This document shows, piece by piece, positions 25,844 through 35,020 of a stretch of 64,000 nucleotides of DNA. The stretch spans positions 2,046,001 through 2,110,000 of the forward strand of contig NZ_CP151634.1 in assembly GCF_038397725.1 (NCBI RefSeq). Direction: 5' to 3'. Position 1 is the stretch's first letter. Each line of letters starts with the position of its first letter. Source of the DNA: Microbacterium sp. LWO13-1.2. GTDB lineage: Bacteria > Actinomycetota > Actinomycetes > Actinomycetales > Microbacteriaceae. A model generated the notes under the pieces. It worked only from the letters and a program-made list of their open reading frames with translations. It made no database searches and was not told the DNA's origin. Made by a program: the position numbers and the translations under genes.

Positions 25844-27398
25844 TCCGCTGGTCGACCTGCACCAGGTCGCCGAGACCGACGACGTCCGCGTCGGCCGGCC
25901 GGGCACTCCGCTGCGCACCCTGCGTGCCCGGTCGATGCCCGCCCGCTGGAGGATCACCGCCTGGATCATCCTCAGCACGATGGTCACGCTCGTCGCGGTG
26001 GGCATGATCGGCCGCAGCATCTTCGTGGCCGGCGTGGAGCGGGCGGCGAACACCGAGATCGAACAGGAAGCCGATGAGTTCATCCGGTTCTCGGAGAAGG
26101 CCGGGGCAGAGGGGCTCTCCACTCCGGAGCAGCTCCTGCAGGAATACGTGGCGCGGCAGGTGCTGCACGACGAGGTCGTCGTCGGAATCGTCGACGGGTC
26201 GATCGTCGCGGTGGCGAACGGCCTCACGGGAGCGAACTCGGTGAGCGGCGGTTCCGCAGAGGTGCCGGGTGGTGACGGACTCGTCGGCCGGCTGCTGGAC
26301 TCGAATGCGGCATCCGGTGTCGTCGAGACCGGAGACACCGGACCCGCGCGATGGGGACGGCTGGAGTTCACGTCGGGCGACAGCGGCGGGACGCTGATGA
26401 TCCTGCAGTTCACGCAGGATGCTCGAGCTCAGGTCGACGAGAGCTTCACCGGGATCGCCTGGGCCGCCCTCCTCGGCCTGCTGCTCAGTTCGGGAGTCGC
26501 ATGGCTCGTCGCCGGTCAGATCCTCGCGCCGGTGCGCGACGTCTACCGCGTCGCGCGCGACATCGGCGAGCACGATCTCACCGCCCGCGTGCCGGTGGAC
26601 GGCAGCGACGACATCGCGGCCGTCGCGACGACTTTCAACCAGATGCTCGATCGACTCGAGGCCGTCCATGCCACGCAGCAGAGATTCGTCGACGATGCGG
26701 GTCACGAACTGCGCACCCCGATCACGATCGTTCGCGGCCACCTGGAACTGCTCAGCGACGACCCTGAGGAGCGCAAGGCCACGCTGCGGCTGATCAGCGA
26801 CGAACTCGATCGGATGAGCCGCATCGTCACCGACCTGCTCGTCCTCGCCCGCGCGCAGCAACCGGACTTCGTCCGCGTCGCATCGTGTGATGTGACCGCG
26901 CTCACGCTCGACATCGAGGCGAAGGCGCAGGCGCTCGGTGCTCGACGATGGCAACTGATGGAGGTCGCCGAGGGCAGCGTCCGCCTCGATCCGCAGCGCG
27001 TCACCCAAGCCGTTCTGCAGTTCGCGGCCAACGCGGTGCAGGTGACCGATGAGGACGACCGCATTCGGATGGGCTCCCGCTTCGAAGGAGACGGCACCGA
27101 GCGGTTGCTGCGGCTCTGGGTGCAGGACACCGGCCCTGGCGTGCTCGCGGAGGATGCGGAGCGGATCTTCGAGCGCTTCGTCCGCGGCTCCGCTCGCGGC
27201 GACACGGTCGGGCGGCATGGCTCGGGCCTCGGGCTCGCCATCGTGCGCGCGATCACCGACGGCCACGGCGGATCGGCCTGGGTCGACAGCGTCCCGGGCG
27301 AGGGCGCCACTTTCGGAATCGACATCCCGGCGCCGATCGACGCACGGGAATCGGCTGCCGGCGAACGGTCGCCGGCGCTCATCGCAGAGAGGAACTGA
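25836..27398 (+). CDS. Sensor histidine kinase with HAMP domain
   Basis: 520 residues from ATG 25836 (GAGGG upstream), overlapping the preceding gene. Membrane segments at about 40-66 and 206-226 flank an extracytoplasmic sensor region with no recognised fold. HAMP about 228-280, then the phosphoacceptor His290 (DDAGHELRTP), N-box Asn399, G1 DTGPGV (431-436) and G2 GSGLGL (462-467). All catalytic motifs are intact. It is followed after one base by its OmpR-type partner. The signal is unknown; the DASS transporter and glycerate kinase downstream suggest an organic acid. Confidence 0.95.
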   Translation: MTDPLVDLHQVAETDDVRVGRPGTPLRTLRARSMPARWRITAWIILSTMVTLVAVGMIGRSIFVAGVERAANTEIEQEADEFIRFSEKAGAEGLSTPEQLLQEYVARQVLHDEVVVGIVDGSIVAVANGLTGANSVSGGSAEVPGGDGLVGRLLDSNAASGVVETGDTGPARWGRLEFTSGDSGGTLMILQFTQDARAQVDESFTGIAWAALLGLLLSSGVAWLVAGQILAPVRDVYRVARDIGEHDLTARVPVDGSDDIAAVATTFNQMLDRLEAVHATQQRFVDDAGHELRTPITIVRGHLELLSDDPEERKATLRLISDELDRMSRIVTDLLVLARAQQPDFVRVASCDVTALTLDIEAKAQALGARRWQLMEVAEGSVRLDPQRVTQAVLQFAANAVQVTDEDDRIRMGSRFEGDGTERLLRLWVQDTGPGVLAEDAERIFERFVRGSARGDTVGRHGSGLGLAIVRAITDGHGGSAWVDSVPGEGATFGIDIPAPIDARESAAGERSPALIAERN

Positions 27399-27399
27399 G

Positions 27400-28059
27400 A
27401 TGCGGACCATCCTCATCGCGGAAGACGACCCGCACATCGTTTCGTTCGTGCGGCGTGGTCTGCGCGCCGCCGGATACGACACCGCGGAGGCGGCGGATGG
27501 CGAGACGGCCCTCATCCTCGCGCGCGGCGGGACGTTCGATCTGGTGCTGCTGGACATCGGCCTCGGCGGAATGGACGGCTTCGACGTCCTCGCTCACCTC
27601 CGAGGGGAGGGCGTCACCACTCCCGTGATCGTGCTGACGGCGCGTGATTCGGTGATCGACACCGTCCGTGGTCTGGAGAGCGGAGCCAACGACTACGTCA
27701 CCAAGCCCTTCCAGTTCGCGGAGCTTCTCGCTCGGGTGCGACTGCGCATCGGAGACGGAGAAGGACGAGCATCCGGTCCCGTGCTCGCACACGGCGACGT
27801 GCACGTGGATGTGCGAGCGCGTCGTGTGACAGTGGGCGGCGAGATGCGGGAGCTCACCTCGCGCGAGTTCGCACTGCTGGAGGTGTTCATCGAGAACGCG
27901 GGGCAGGTGCTCTCCCGCGACCAGCTGATCGGTCACGTCTGGGGTATGGATTTCGATCCCGCGTCGAACGTCGTGGACGTGTACGTGCGGGCGTTGCGGG
28001 GCAAGATCGGCGCAGACCGCATCGAGACCGTGCGCGGGGCGGGATATCGACTGCGATGA
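27400..28059 (+). CDS. OmpR/PhoB-family response regulator
   Basis: 219 residues. Receiver domain with Asp9/Asp10, phosphoacceptor Asp52 (LLDIGL), Thr80 and Lys102. Winged helix from about 125 to the end with RELTSREFALLEVFIENAGQ and VVDVYVRALRGKIG. It starts one base after the kinase and its stop overlaps the transporter start (ATGA at 28056). It probably controls this operon through the repeat at 25519-25558. Confidence 0.96.
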   Translation: MRTILIAEDDPHIVSFVRRGLRAAGYDTAEAADGETALILARGGTFDLVLLDIGLGGMDGFDVLAHLRGEGVTTPVIVLTARDSVIDTVRGLESGANDYVTKPFQFAELLARVRLRIGDGEGRASGPVLAHGDVHVDVRARRVTVGGEMRELTSREFALLEVFIENAGQVLSRDQLIGHVWGMDFDPASNVVDVYVRALRGKIGADRIETVRGAGYRLR

Positions 28060-29729
28060 GCACCCTGATCGACTCCCGAACCGGCGTGAACTCGACGACT
28101 CCCGAGATCCTGGAGCCGCCGACCGAGCGTCCGAAGCATGTGCGTTTCGCGACCATCCCTCCGGTCAGGATGTCCGGCGCCGGCCGCTCCCTGCCCGAGC
28201 GCGCACCGCAACTCCGCGATCGCCCGGCACCGCCGCGTTCCCGGGCGATCGGCGGGCGGGACCGGATGCGTCGCGTCATCGCACTCGTGGCGCTCGCCGC
28301 CGTACTGGCTGCCGGTGCCGCGATGGCCCTGTCGGCGGCCGGGGCGCCCGTGTCCACCGCTGCCGGTGCTGCGGGCGGCCTCACGGTGCCGGTCGCCATC
28401 ACCGTGACCGTGTTCCTCCTCGCCGTCTGGGCGTGGACCGCGACCCGACTGGACGACACCCTGGTCTCCCTCCTCGCAGCGCTCGCCTTGATCGCCACCG
28501 GAGTGCTCCCGGTCGACACGTTCTTCGCCTCCCTCGGGGACCCGACGATCTGGCTGCTGATCGGCGCGTTCGTGATCGCGGCAGGAGTGACTTCGTCTGG
28601 CCTCGCGATGCGCGGCGCCGCCCACCTGCTGCGTCGGGCGCGCAGTCCGCGAGCGCTGTTCCACCTCACGACCGTCGCCCTGACCCTCACGGCGTTCGCA
28701 GTGCCGGCGACATCCGGTCGGGCCGCTCTCGCCATCCCGGTCTTCACTGCAGTGGCAGCAGTCCTCGCGGGCCGCGAGAAGCTGGTGAAGGCGCTCGCGC
28801 TGCTCTTCCCGACGGTCATCCTGCTTTCGGCCGCGGCATCCCTCCTCGGGGCCGGCGCGCACATCATCACCAACCAGCTGCTGGTCGCCGCCGGCGGTGA
28901 AGGGTTCACCTTCCTCAGCTGGTTGTGGTTCGGGCTGCCGGTGGCGGTGATCTCCTCGCACCTCGCCTGCGAGATCATCCTGTGGCGGTTCACCGATCGC
29001 CCCGATCGCGCCGGCCGGCTGCGGATCGGTCTCGCCGATTTCGAACGCACCGCGCCGATGCCGGTGACCGGGCCGCTGCGGGCCGATGAATGGCGGGCGA
29101 CGGCGCTGCTGGCCGGCGTGATCGTGCTCTGGAGCACAGAGCCGCTGCATCAGCTCTCCCCGGCACTCGTCGCTCTGCTCGGCGCGGTCGCCGCGGTCTC
29201 GCCGGTGATCGGCTGCACGCGTCTTCCCGCGGCTGTGGCGAAGGTGCCGTGGGGGCTGCTCCTCTTCCTCGCCGCGACGCTCGCGCTGGCATCCGCGCTC
29301 ACCGAGACGGGTGCGGCGGTCTGGCTGAGCGGGTCCGCCCTCGCCCCGCTCGCGGGATTGGGTGCGGGCGGGGGCATCGCCTTCATCCTCGTGGTGATCG
29401 GACTCTCGATCGCCGCGCATCTGCTCATCCCGTCGCGGTCGGCGCGTTCGGCCGCGGTCATCCCGGTGGTGATCGCGCTCGCGCCAGGTCTCGGCGTCGA
29501 GCCCATGGCGGCCGCGTTCGCGTCGACGGTGGCTGCGGGCTTCTGCCATACCCTGCCGAGTTCGGCCAAACCGGTGGCGATGTTCGCCGATCCCGCCGCC
29601 GTCCCCGGCGGGTTCGCACCGCGCGACCTGCGACGGCTCTCCATCGTCCTGGCGCCGATGATGTTCGCCCTGGTCGCGGTCTGCGCGTTCTGGATCTGGC
29701 CGGCGATGGGAATGCCGCTCATGCGCTGA
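28056..29729 (+). CDS. SLC13/DASS-family divalent-anion (di/tricarboxylate) transporter
   Basis: 557 residues. The first 70 residues are a polar cytoplasmic lead unusual for the family. The rest has about 12-13 membrane segments. Family-type signatures include SLGDPTIWLLIGAFVIAAGV, the first SNT-like region (VPATSGRAALAIPV) and the second near [20 protein letters not shown], where the usual Ser-Asn-Thr is only partly kept. It is translationally coupled to the response regulator, unusual for a transporter, suggesting direct regulatory linkage. The substrate is probably a C4-C6 carboxylate, or glycerate given the next gene. Confidence 0.85.
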   Translation: MSTLIDSRTGVNSTTPEILEPPTERPKHVRFATIPPVRMSGAGRSLPERAPQLRDRPAPPRSRAIGGRDRMRRVIALVALAAVLAAGAAMALSAAGAPVSTAAGAAGGLTVPVAITVTVFLLAVWAWTATRLDDTLVSLLAALALIATGVLPVDTFFASLGDPTIWLLIGAFVIAAGVTSSGLAMRGAAHLLRRARSPRALFHLTTVALTLTAFAVPATSGRAALAIPVFTAVAAVLAGREKLVKALALLFPTVILLSAAASLLGAGAHIITNQLLVAAGGEGFTFLSWLWFGLPVAVISSHLACEIILWRFTDRPDRAGRLRIGLADFERTAPMPVTGPLRADEWRATALLAGVIVLWSTEPLHQLSPALVALLGAVAAVSPVIGCTRLPAAVAKVPWGLLLFLAATLALASALTETGAAVWLSGSALAPLAGLGAGGGIAFILVVIGLSIAAHLLIPSRSARSAAVIPVVIALAPGLGVEPMAAAFASTVAAGFCHTLPSSAKPVAMFADPAAVPGGFAPRDLRRLSIVLAPMMFALVAVCAFWIWPAMGMPLMR

Positions 29730-29828
29730 GCATCCGCGCCTCACCCGGGTCCGCACCGCGTACCCGTTGTTCGTCGTGCCCGTCGAAGGGCACTCCGCCC
29801 CTGCCCACGTCGTATCGAAGGAGAACAC

Positions 29829-31031
29829 ATGTCCATCCACATCCCGCAACGCATCCTCGTCGCACCGAGCGGATTCAAGGAGAGCCTCAGCGCCGAGACC
29901 GTCGCACATGCCATCGCATCCGGCATCCGCCGGGTCATCCCCGGCGTGCAGGTGGACGAGTTCCCGGTTCCGGACGGAGGTGAGGGCACCGCACTGGCGC
30001 TCGCCGCGGCGACCGGCGGCGACGTCGTGCCGGCGCGAGTCACCGGTCCGGTCGGAGTCGCCGTCGATGCGCACTGGGCGCGACTCGGAGGCGCCGCCAC
30101 CGGGACCGCGGTCGTCGAGATGGCAGCGGCGGCCGGCCTGCGCCTGGTGCCCCGCGATCGCCGCGACCCCGGCGAGACCACGACCTACGGGGTCGGTGAG
30201 CTGATCGTCGCCGCCCTGGACGACGGTGCAGAGCGCATCGTGATCGGATGCGGCGACTCGGGCACCAGCGACGGCGGTGCGGGTGCGCTGCAGGCACTCG
30301 GAGCGCGGATCCTCGACCGCGACGGGATTCCGCTCCCGCGTGGCGGCCGGCACTTGACCGAGGCGGCCGCACTCGATCTCGCAGGGTTGCATCCGCGTCT
30401 CGGCGACGTCGAGATCGTGCTCGCCTGCAACATCCACAACGTGCTGTGCGGGCCGCGGGGCGTCGCGCGGGTGTTCGGCCCGCAGAAGGGCGCGACTCCG
30501 ATCCAGGTGGAACTGCTGTCGACGGCGCTGGACGCCTGGGCTGCCCTTCTCGAGGCGCAGTCGCCTTTCGGGGGTGCGATGGATGTCCGCACCGGCGCCG
30601 GAACGGGCGCGTCCGGGGGACTCGGCGCCGGTCTCGCCGCAGTGCTCGGGGCCCGGCTCGCGCCGCGTTTCGAGGTGCTGCTCGACAGCGGACTTCTGCC
30701 GACGTCGCTCGACGACTTGATCGCGAAGGCCGACCTGGTCATCACGGCGGAGGGCGCCATCGACTTCCAGACTCCGCGCGGCAAGGTCCCCGCCGAGGTG
30801 GCGATGCGGGCGCGGGTGGAGGGCGTTCCGGTACTGGGAATCGCCGGATCCCTCGGCGCAGGAGCGCCGGCCGTGCACGACATCGGCATCGGCGCGATCG
30901 CCTCGATCCTGACCGTCCCGATGGAGCTCGAGCAGGCTGTCGAACAGGGGGAGGAACTGCTGCGCGATGCCGCAGAGCGATGCATGCGGCTCGTGATGCT
31001 CGGATCGGCACTGTCGGCGAGGGCGGCGTGA
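29829..31031 (+). CDS. Glycerate kinase
   Basis: 400 residues of the GlxK/GarK family, which make 2-phosphoglycerate from D-glycerate. Conserved segments: ILVAPSGFKESLSAE near the N-terminus, FPVPDGGEGTALAL, CGDSGTSDGGAGALQALGA, GPQKGATP, and TAEGAIDFQTPRGKVPAEVA with GIAGSLG at the C-terminus. GAAGGAG lies before ATG 29829. The 99-base spacer after the transporter gene holds a small hairpin (GTGCCC 29776-29781 with GGGCAC 29788-29793). Confidence 0.94.
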   Translation: MSIHIPQRILVAPSGFKESLSAETVAHAIASGIRRVIPGVQVDEFPVPDGGEGTALALAAATGGDVVPARVTGPVGVAVDAHWARLGGAATGTAVVEMAAAAGLRLVPRDRRDPGETTTYGVGELIVAALDDGAERIVIGCGDSGTSDGGAGALQALGARILDRDGIPLPRGGRHLTEAAALDLAGLHPRLGDVEIVLACNIHNVLCGPRGVARVFGPQKGATPIQVELLSTALDAWAALLEAQSPFGGAMDVRTGAGTGASGGLGAGLAAVLGARLAPRFEVLLDSGLLPTSLDDLIAKADLVITAEGAIDFQTPRGKVPAEVAMRARVEGVPVLGIAGSLGAGAPAVHDIGIGAIASILTVPMELEQAVEQGEELLRDAAERCMRLVMLGSALSARAA

Positions 31032-31103
31032 GATCAGGGCGGGGTCGGCGTGAGGTCGGCGTGCAGGGAACCCCGCGAGTCACCGTCTCGATAGACTCGA
31101 ACG

Positions 31104-31565
31104 GTGCCCGTGAACTCAGAATTGGTCGGCCGGGAGTTCCCGCCGACAGCCCCGTACCTCGTCGGACGTGAGAAGGTGCGCGAGTTCGCGCGCGCCGTCT
31201 TCGCCGATGCGCCGCAGCACACCGACGTGAGCGCGGCACGCGCCGCAGGTTTCGCCGACGTGGTCGCCCCGCCCACGTTCGCGATGGTGGTCCAGGATCA
31301 CACCCTGCAGCAGCTGCTGGCCGAACCCGATTCGGGAATCGTTCTCGCGCGGACCATCCACGCCGAGCAGCGCTTCACCTACTCGCGCCCGATCGTGGCC
31401 GGCGACGAGCTGACCGCACAGTTGAAGGTCACCGGCATCCGGATGATGGCCGGCAACGCGTTGATCACCAGCGACGCCGAGATCACGGATGCCGAAGGCT
31501 CGCATGTCGTGACGGCGACCAGCGTTCTGCTGGTCGGCTCCGATGAAGAAGGAGAGGGGCAGTGA
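31104..31565 (+). CDS. MaoC-like dehydratase, HadA-type (FAS1-like N-terminal family)
   Basis: 153 residues from GTG 31104, a single hot-dog domain with SELVGREFPPTAPYLVGREK and DVVAPPTFAMVV, as in HadA/UPF0336 proteins. These pair with a second MaoC subunit to hydrate or dehydrate acyl-thioesters; the partner is encoded directly downstream. TAGACT (31092-31097) is 6 bases before the GTG and there is no Shine-Dalgarno, so the mRNA is probably leaderless. Neighbourhood with murB is a conserved actinobacterial arrangement. The physiological substrate outside mycolic-acid producers is unknown. Confidence 0.87.
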   Translation: MPVNSELVGREFPPTAPYLVGREKVREFARAVFADAPQHTDVSAARAAGFADVVAPPTFAMVVQDHTLQQLLAEPDSGIVLARTIHAEQRFTYSRPIVAGDELTAQLKVTGIRMMAGNALITSDAEITDAEGSHVVTATSVLLVGSDEEGEGQ

Positions 31566-31963
31566 TGGCCTACACCGTCGGAGACACCATCGCCGAGCGC
31601 ACCGTGCACCTCACCCGTGAGTCGCTGGTCCGCTACGCCGGAGCATCCGGAGACTTCAACCCGATCCACTACCGCGATGACGTCGCGGCATCCGTCGGTC
31701 TTCCCGGAGTGCTCGCGCACGGCATGCTGACCATGGGCATCGGATCCTCGGTCGTGCTCGCCGCACTCGAGCCGGGCGCCCGCATCCTCGACTACGGCGT
31801 GCGCTTCACCAAGCCGGTCGTCGTCGATCCCGTCACCGGCGCAGACGTGCACGTGCTGGCCACCGTCGGAGCGGTCGACGAGGCGTCCACGCGGATCGAC
31901 CTGAAGGTGACCTTCAACGACGCGACCGTACTGGTCAAGGCGCAGCTGCGCGTCGCGGTCTGA
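31565..31963 (+). CDS. MaoC-like hydratase, HadB-type
   Basis: 132 residues from ATG 31565, overlapping the previous stop by one base. The (R)-hydratase motif is complete: YAGASGDFNPIHYRDDVAAS, with the catalytic Asp and His, followed by LPGVLAHGMLTMG. It probably provides the catalytic residues of a heterodimer with the preceding HadA-like protein. It lies 3 bases before murB. Confidence 0.92.
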   Translation: MAYTVGDTIAERTVHLTRESLVRYAGASGDFNPIHYRDDVAASVGLPGVLAHGMLTMGIGSSVVLAALEPGARILDYGVRFTKPVVVDPVTGADVHVLATVGAVDEASTRIDLKVTFNDATVLVKAQLRVAV

Positions 31964-31966
31964 CGC

Positions 31967-33112
31967 ATGGTCTTCTCGAACCCCGTGGAGATCGCCCCGA
32001 TCTCGCTGTCGGAGCTCACGACGCTGCGCACCGGAGCTGCCCCCGAGCGGATGCTGCAGGTGTCGACGTCCGCCGAACTGGTCGAGGCGCTGCGGGAGAC
32101 GTGGGCGCGCGGCGACGAATGGTTCGTGCTGGGCGGCGGTTCCAACCTCTTCGTCGGGGATGAGCCGTTCGAGGGCACCGTCATCCGGGTGCTCACCCGC
32201 GGCATCGACGAGCTCCCGTCACCGCACCAGGGGCGTGTCCGGCTGCGGGCTCAGGCCGGACACAGCTGGGATGCTCTCGTGGCGCACGCGGTCGAGCGCG
32301 GCTATGCCGGGCTGGAGGCGATGTCGGGGATCCCGGGCACGGTCGGCGCCGCTCCCGTGCAGAACATCGGAGCGTACGGCCAGGAGATCCAGGAGACCCT
32401 GGTCGAGGTCGAACTCATCGACGAGTCGACCGGCGAGATCTCGGTGGTTCCTGCGGCAGAGCTCGGACTCGGCTTCCGCACGTCGGTGCTCAAACACCAC
32501 TACGGCGGCGAGCCGCTGCGGCGCGCTGTCATCCTGTCCGTCACTGTCGACCTGCATGTCGCGAACGAGCGGGTGGTGCGCGGCGACCAGTTGCGACGGG
32601 CGCTCGGACTCCAGGACGATGCCCCGGTGCCCCTCACCTGGGTGCGCGACCGGATCCTCGCCACTCGCGCCTCGAAGGGCATGCTGCTCGACGAGCATGA
32701 CCCCGACACGCACGGCGTCGGCTCGTTCTTCCAGAACGCCGTCGTCCCGGAAGCGGTCGCGCGTGCCCTCCCGGCGGAGTGCCCGCAGTGGCCGGTCGCT
32801 CCCGACCTCGACGCGGTCACCGTCATCCCGCTCGCGTCGTACGACGGACTGCTCCCGACGCCGCGGCATGAGGCATCCGATGTGAAGGTGAGTGCGGCGT
32901 GGCTCATCGAGCAGGCCGGTATCGGCAAGGGATTCAAGCTTCCGCGCTCGCGCGCCTCGGTGTCGACCAAGCACGCTCTCGCGCTGACCAATCGCGGTGG
33001 TGCGACGGCCGGTGAGGTCGCCGAACTCGCCCGCTTCATCCAGAGTCGGGTTCATGCCGAGTTCGGCCTCGTGCTCCAGCCCGAGCCGGTGCTGGTGGGC
33101 GTCGAGCTCTAG
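31967..33112 (+). CDS. murB: UDP-N-acetylenolpyruvoylglucosamine reductase
   Basis: 381 residues, longer type I-like form. FAD-binding motif VLGGGSNLFVGDEPF, the substrate-binding GIPGTVGAAPVQNIGAYGQE, the catalytic Ser region GSFFQNAVV and the final Glu region LQPEPVLVGVEL are all present. It reduces the enolpyruvyl group to make UDP-MurNAc for peptidoglycan. Coupled to the MaoC pair by a 3-base gap. Confidence 0.96.
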   Translation: MVFSNPVEIAPISLSELTTLRTGAAPERMLQVSTSAELVEALRETWARGDEWFVLGGGSNLFVGDEPFEGTVIRVLTRGIDELPSPHQGRVRLRAQAGHSWDALVAHAVERGYAGLEAMSGIPGTVGAAPVQNIGAYGQEIQETLVEVELIDESTGEISVVPAAELGLGFRTSVLKHHYGGEPLRRAVILSVTVDLHVANERVVRGDQLRRALGLQDDAPVPLTWVRDRILATRASKGMLLDEHDPDTHGVGSFFQNAVVPEAVARALPAECPQWPVAPDLDAVTVIPLASYDGLLPTPRHEASDVKVSAAWLIEQAGIGKGFKLPRSRASVSTKHALALTNRGGATAGEVAELARFIQSRVHAEFGLVLQPEPVLVGVEL

Positions 33113-33145
33113 GTCGATCCCGCCGACGGAAGGTACGCTCGGCGC

Positions 33146-33541
33146 ATGGCCGGACTCGTCCCGTATCTATTCCTTCCCGGAACCGCCGCCGAGGCGCTGA
33201 CGTTCTATCACGGCATCTTCGGCGGCGAACTGATCCTGCACACCTACGCCGATTTCGGGCGCGCCGACGGGCCAGGCGACGCGATCGCACACGGCGAGAT
33301 CCGGGGGCCGGTCGAACTCTTCGCAGCGGATGCCGGACCCGACCAGGACGCCGCGCACATCGTCGGTGCGGTCTTCTCCCTGCTCGGGACGACGGATGCG
33401 TCCGCGCTCACGGGCTGGTTCGACGCGCTCGGCGAAGGCGGGACGGTGACCGACCCGCTGCAGAAACGGCCGTGGGGCGACTACGACGGTCAGGTCACCG
33501 ATCGCTACGGCATCCGCTGGCTCATCGGCTTCGAGGAATAG
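33146..33541 (+). CDS. VOC-superfamily (PhnB/glyoxalase-like) protein
   Basis: 131 residues, one VOC module of the PhnB type: LVPYLFLPGTAAEALTFYHG at the start, then GDAIAHGEIRG and the end WGDYDGQVTDRYGIRWLIGF. This group includes non-catalytic PhnB proteins and demethylubiquinone-methyltransferase-like homologues; enzymatic function is not assignable. TACGCT (33134-33139) lies 6 bases before ATG 33146, suggesting a leaderless mRNA. Confidence 0.88.
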   Translation: MAGLVPYLFLPGTAAEALTFYHGIFGGELILHTYADFGRADGPGDAIAHGEIRGPVELFAADAGPDQDAAHIVGAVFSLLGTTDASALTGWFDALGEGGTVTDPLQKRPWGDYDGQVTDRYGIRWLIGFEE

Positions 33542-33577
33542 CGTTCGCGCGCGCGGCCTCAAGTGCCCTGGGGATTG

Positions 33578-33672
33578 CCGAGACCCACATCTCTCGCCGA
33601 GACCCCCTGCTGCAACTGTGGGTCTCGGTGACAGCTGTGGGTCTCAGCGACTAGGGTCACAGCGACCCACAG
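33578..33672. repeat. Four-copy GAGACCC repeat with 19-bp spacing, forming nested hairpins
   Basis: CCGAGACCC occurs at 33578-33586 and 33597-33605, then its complement GGGTCTCGG at 33620-33628 and GGGTCTCAG at 33639-33647. Each pair is exactly 19 bp apart. The outer and inner copies pair, giving a nested hairpin; a further partial ACCCACAG copy lies near 33665. It sits between convergent genes, so it may terminate both and may also be a dispersed element. Confidence 0.6.
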
Positions 33673-33679
33673 TGCCGCT

Positions 33680-34879
33680 TCAGGCGAACAGGCGCTGCAG
33701 GCGCTGCACGCCCTCGAGCAATGCCTCGTCACCGAGCGCGTACGACATGCGGATGTAGCCGCTCGGCCCGAACGCCTCACCAGGCACGACCGCGACCTCG
33801 GCCTGATCGAGGATGAGGTCGGCGAGTTCGAGCGAGGTGCTCGGCGTCACGCCGCCCCAGGTGCGGCCGAGCAGGCCCTGCACGTCGGGGTAGACGTAGA
33901 ACGCGCCGAGGGGGTTCGGCACCCGCATCCCGTCGATCTTCGACAGCTCGGCGACGATGAGCTTGCGGCGGCGGTCGAACGCCTCGCGCATCTGCTCGGC
34001 CTCCGTCTGCGGGCCGTTGAGCGCCGCGATCGCGGCCTTCTGCGCCACGTTGTTCACGTTGCTGGACAGGTGCGACTGCAGGTTGCCCGCGATCTTGATC
34101 GCATCTGCGGGTCCGACCATCCAGCCCACCCGCCATCCGGTCATCGCGTAGGTCTTGGCGACGCCGTTGACCAGGATCGTCTGGCCGGCGGCATCCGGGA
34201 CCGCCTCGACGATGGAGGTCGCCTTGACGCCCTCGTAGGTGAGGTTCTGGTAGATCTCGTCCGAGATGATCCAGATGCCGTGCTCGACGGCCCACTCGCC
34301 GATCGCCTTCGTCTCTTCTGCGGTGTACACCGAACCGGTCGGGTTCGAGGGCGAGACGAAGACGAGCGCCGTGGTGCGGTCGGTGCGTGCGGCTTCGAGC
34401 TGCTCGACGGTCACCTTGTAGTCCTGGTCGGCACCCGCGAACACCTCGACCGGGATGCCGTCGGCGAGACGGATGGCTTCGGGGTACGTGGTCCAGTACG
34501 GCGCGGGCAGCAGCACCTCGTCGCCGGGGTTCACCACAGCCTGGAAGGCCTGGTAGACGGACTGCTTGCCGCCGTTGGTGACGATGACCTGGCTGGGGGA
34601 GACCTCGAGACCCGAGTCGCGCAGCGTCTTCGCGGCGATCGCTTCCCGCAGGGCGGGCAGGCCAGGAGCCGGGGTGTACCGGTAGCTCGCCGGGTCGGCG
34701 AGAGCCGTGGCCGCGGCATCCACGATGAACTGCGGCGTCGAGAAGTCCGGCTCGCCGGCCGCGTAGGAGATGATCGGCTTGCCCTCGGCCTTGAGGGCCT
34801 TGGCCTTGGCATCCACCTTGAGGGTGGCGGACTCGGCGATGGCGGACAGTTTGCGGGAGAGAGGTGCGCGTTCGGTCAC
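33680..34879 (-). CDS. PLP-dependent class I aminotransferase (aspartate aminotransferase type)
   Basis: 399 residues from GTG 34879. Fold type I signatures: [47 protein letters not shown], the PLP lysine in [20 protein letters not shown] and the final Arg in [10 protein letters not shown]. The sequence is closest to the AspC/AspB Ib-gamma group that makes aspartate from oxaloacetate. TACGCT (reading leftwards, 34892-34887) lies 7 bases before the GTG, so translation is probably leaderless. Confidence 0.94.
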   Translation of the reverse strand: MTERAPLSRKLSAIAESATLKVDAKAKALKAEGKPIISYAAGEPDFSTPQFIVDAAATALADPASYRYTPAPGLPALREAIAAKTLRDSGLEVSPSQVIVTNGGKQSVYQAFQAVVNPGDEVLLPAPYWTTYPEAIRLADGIPVEVFAGADQDYKVTVEQLEAARTDRTTALVFVSPSNPTGSVYTAEETKAIGEWAVEHGIWIISDEIYQNLTYEGVKATSIVEAVPDAAGQTILVNGVAKTYAMTGWRVGWMVGPADAIKIAGNLQSHLSSNVNNVAQKAAIAALNGPQTEAEQMREAFDRRRKLIVAELSKIDGMRVPNPLGAFYVYPDVQGLLGRTWGGVTPSTSLELADLILDQAEVAVVPGEAFGPSGYIRMSYALGDEALLEGVQRLQRLFA

Positions 34880-35020
34880 GCCTTCGAGCGTACTCGGGTC
34901 GTCCGCTCTCGAGACGTCGGAAAGTCATGAAGATCGCCGGATCTTGAGGCTTTCGTGATCGGGCCCGGCCTTGCCGGCCTTTGGCCGGCGATTGACGGTG
35001 AGCCGATAGGCTCCATCGTC

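Noticed and set aside
27933-30878. A 981-residue minus-strand open frame across the response regulator, DASS transporter and glycerate kinase
   Set aside because: It is an antisense shadow of three recognisable genes, and its product is Arg/Gly/Asp-rich with no family resemblance.
33578-33672. A CRISPR array
   Set aside because: The repeat units are short (9 bp), only four, and half are inverted; a CRISPR array needs longer direct repeats with unique spacers.
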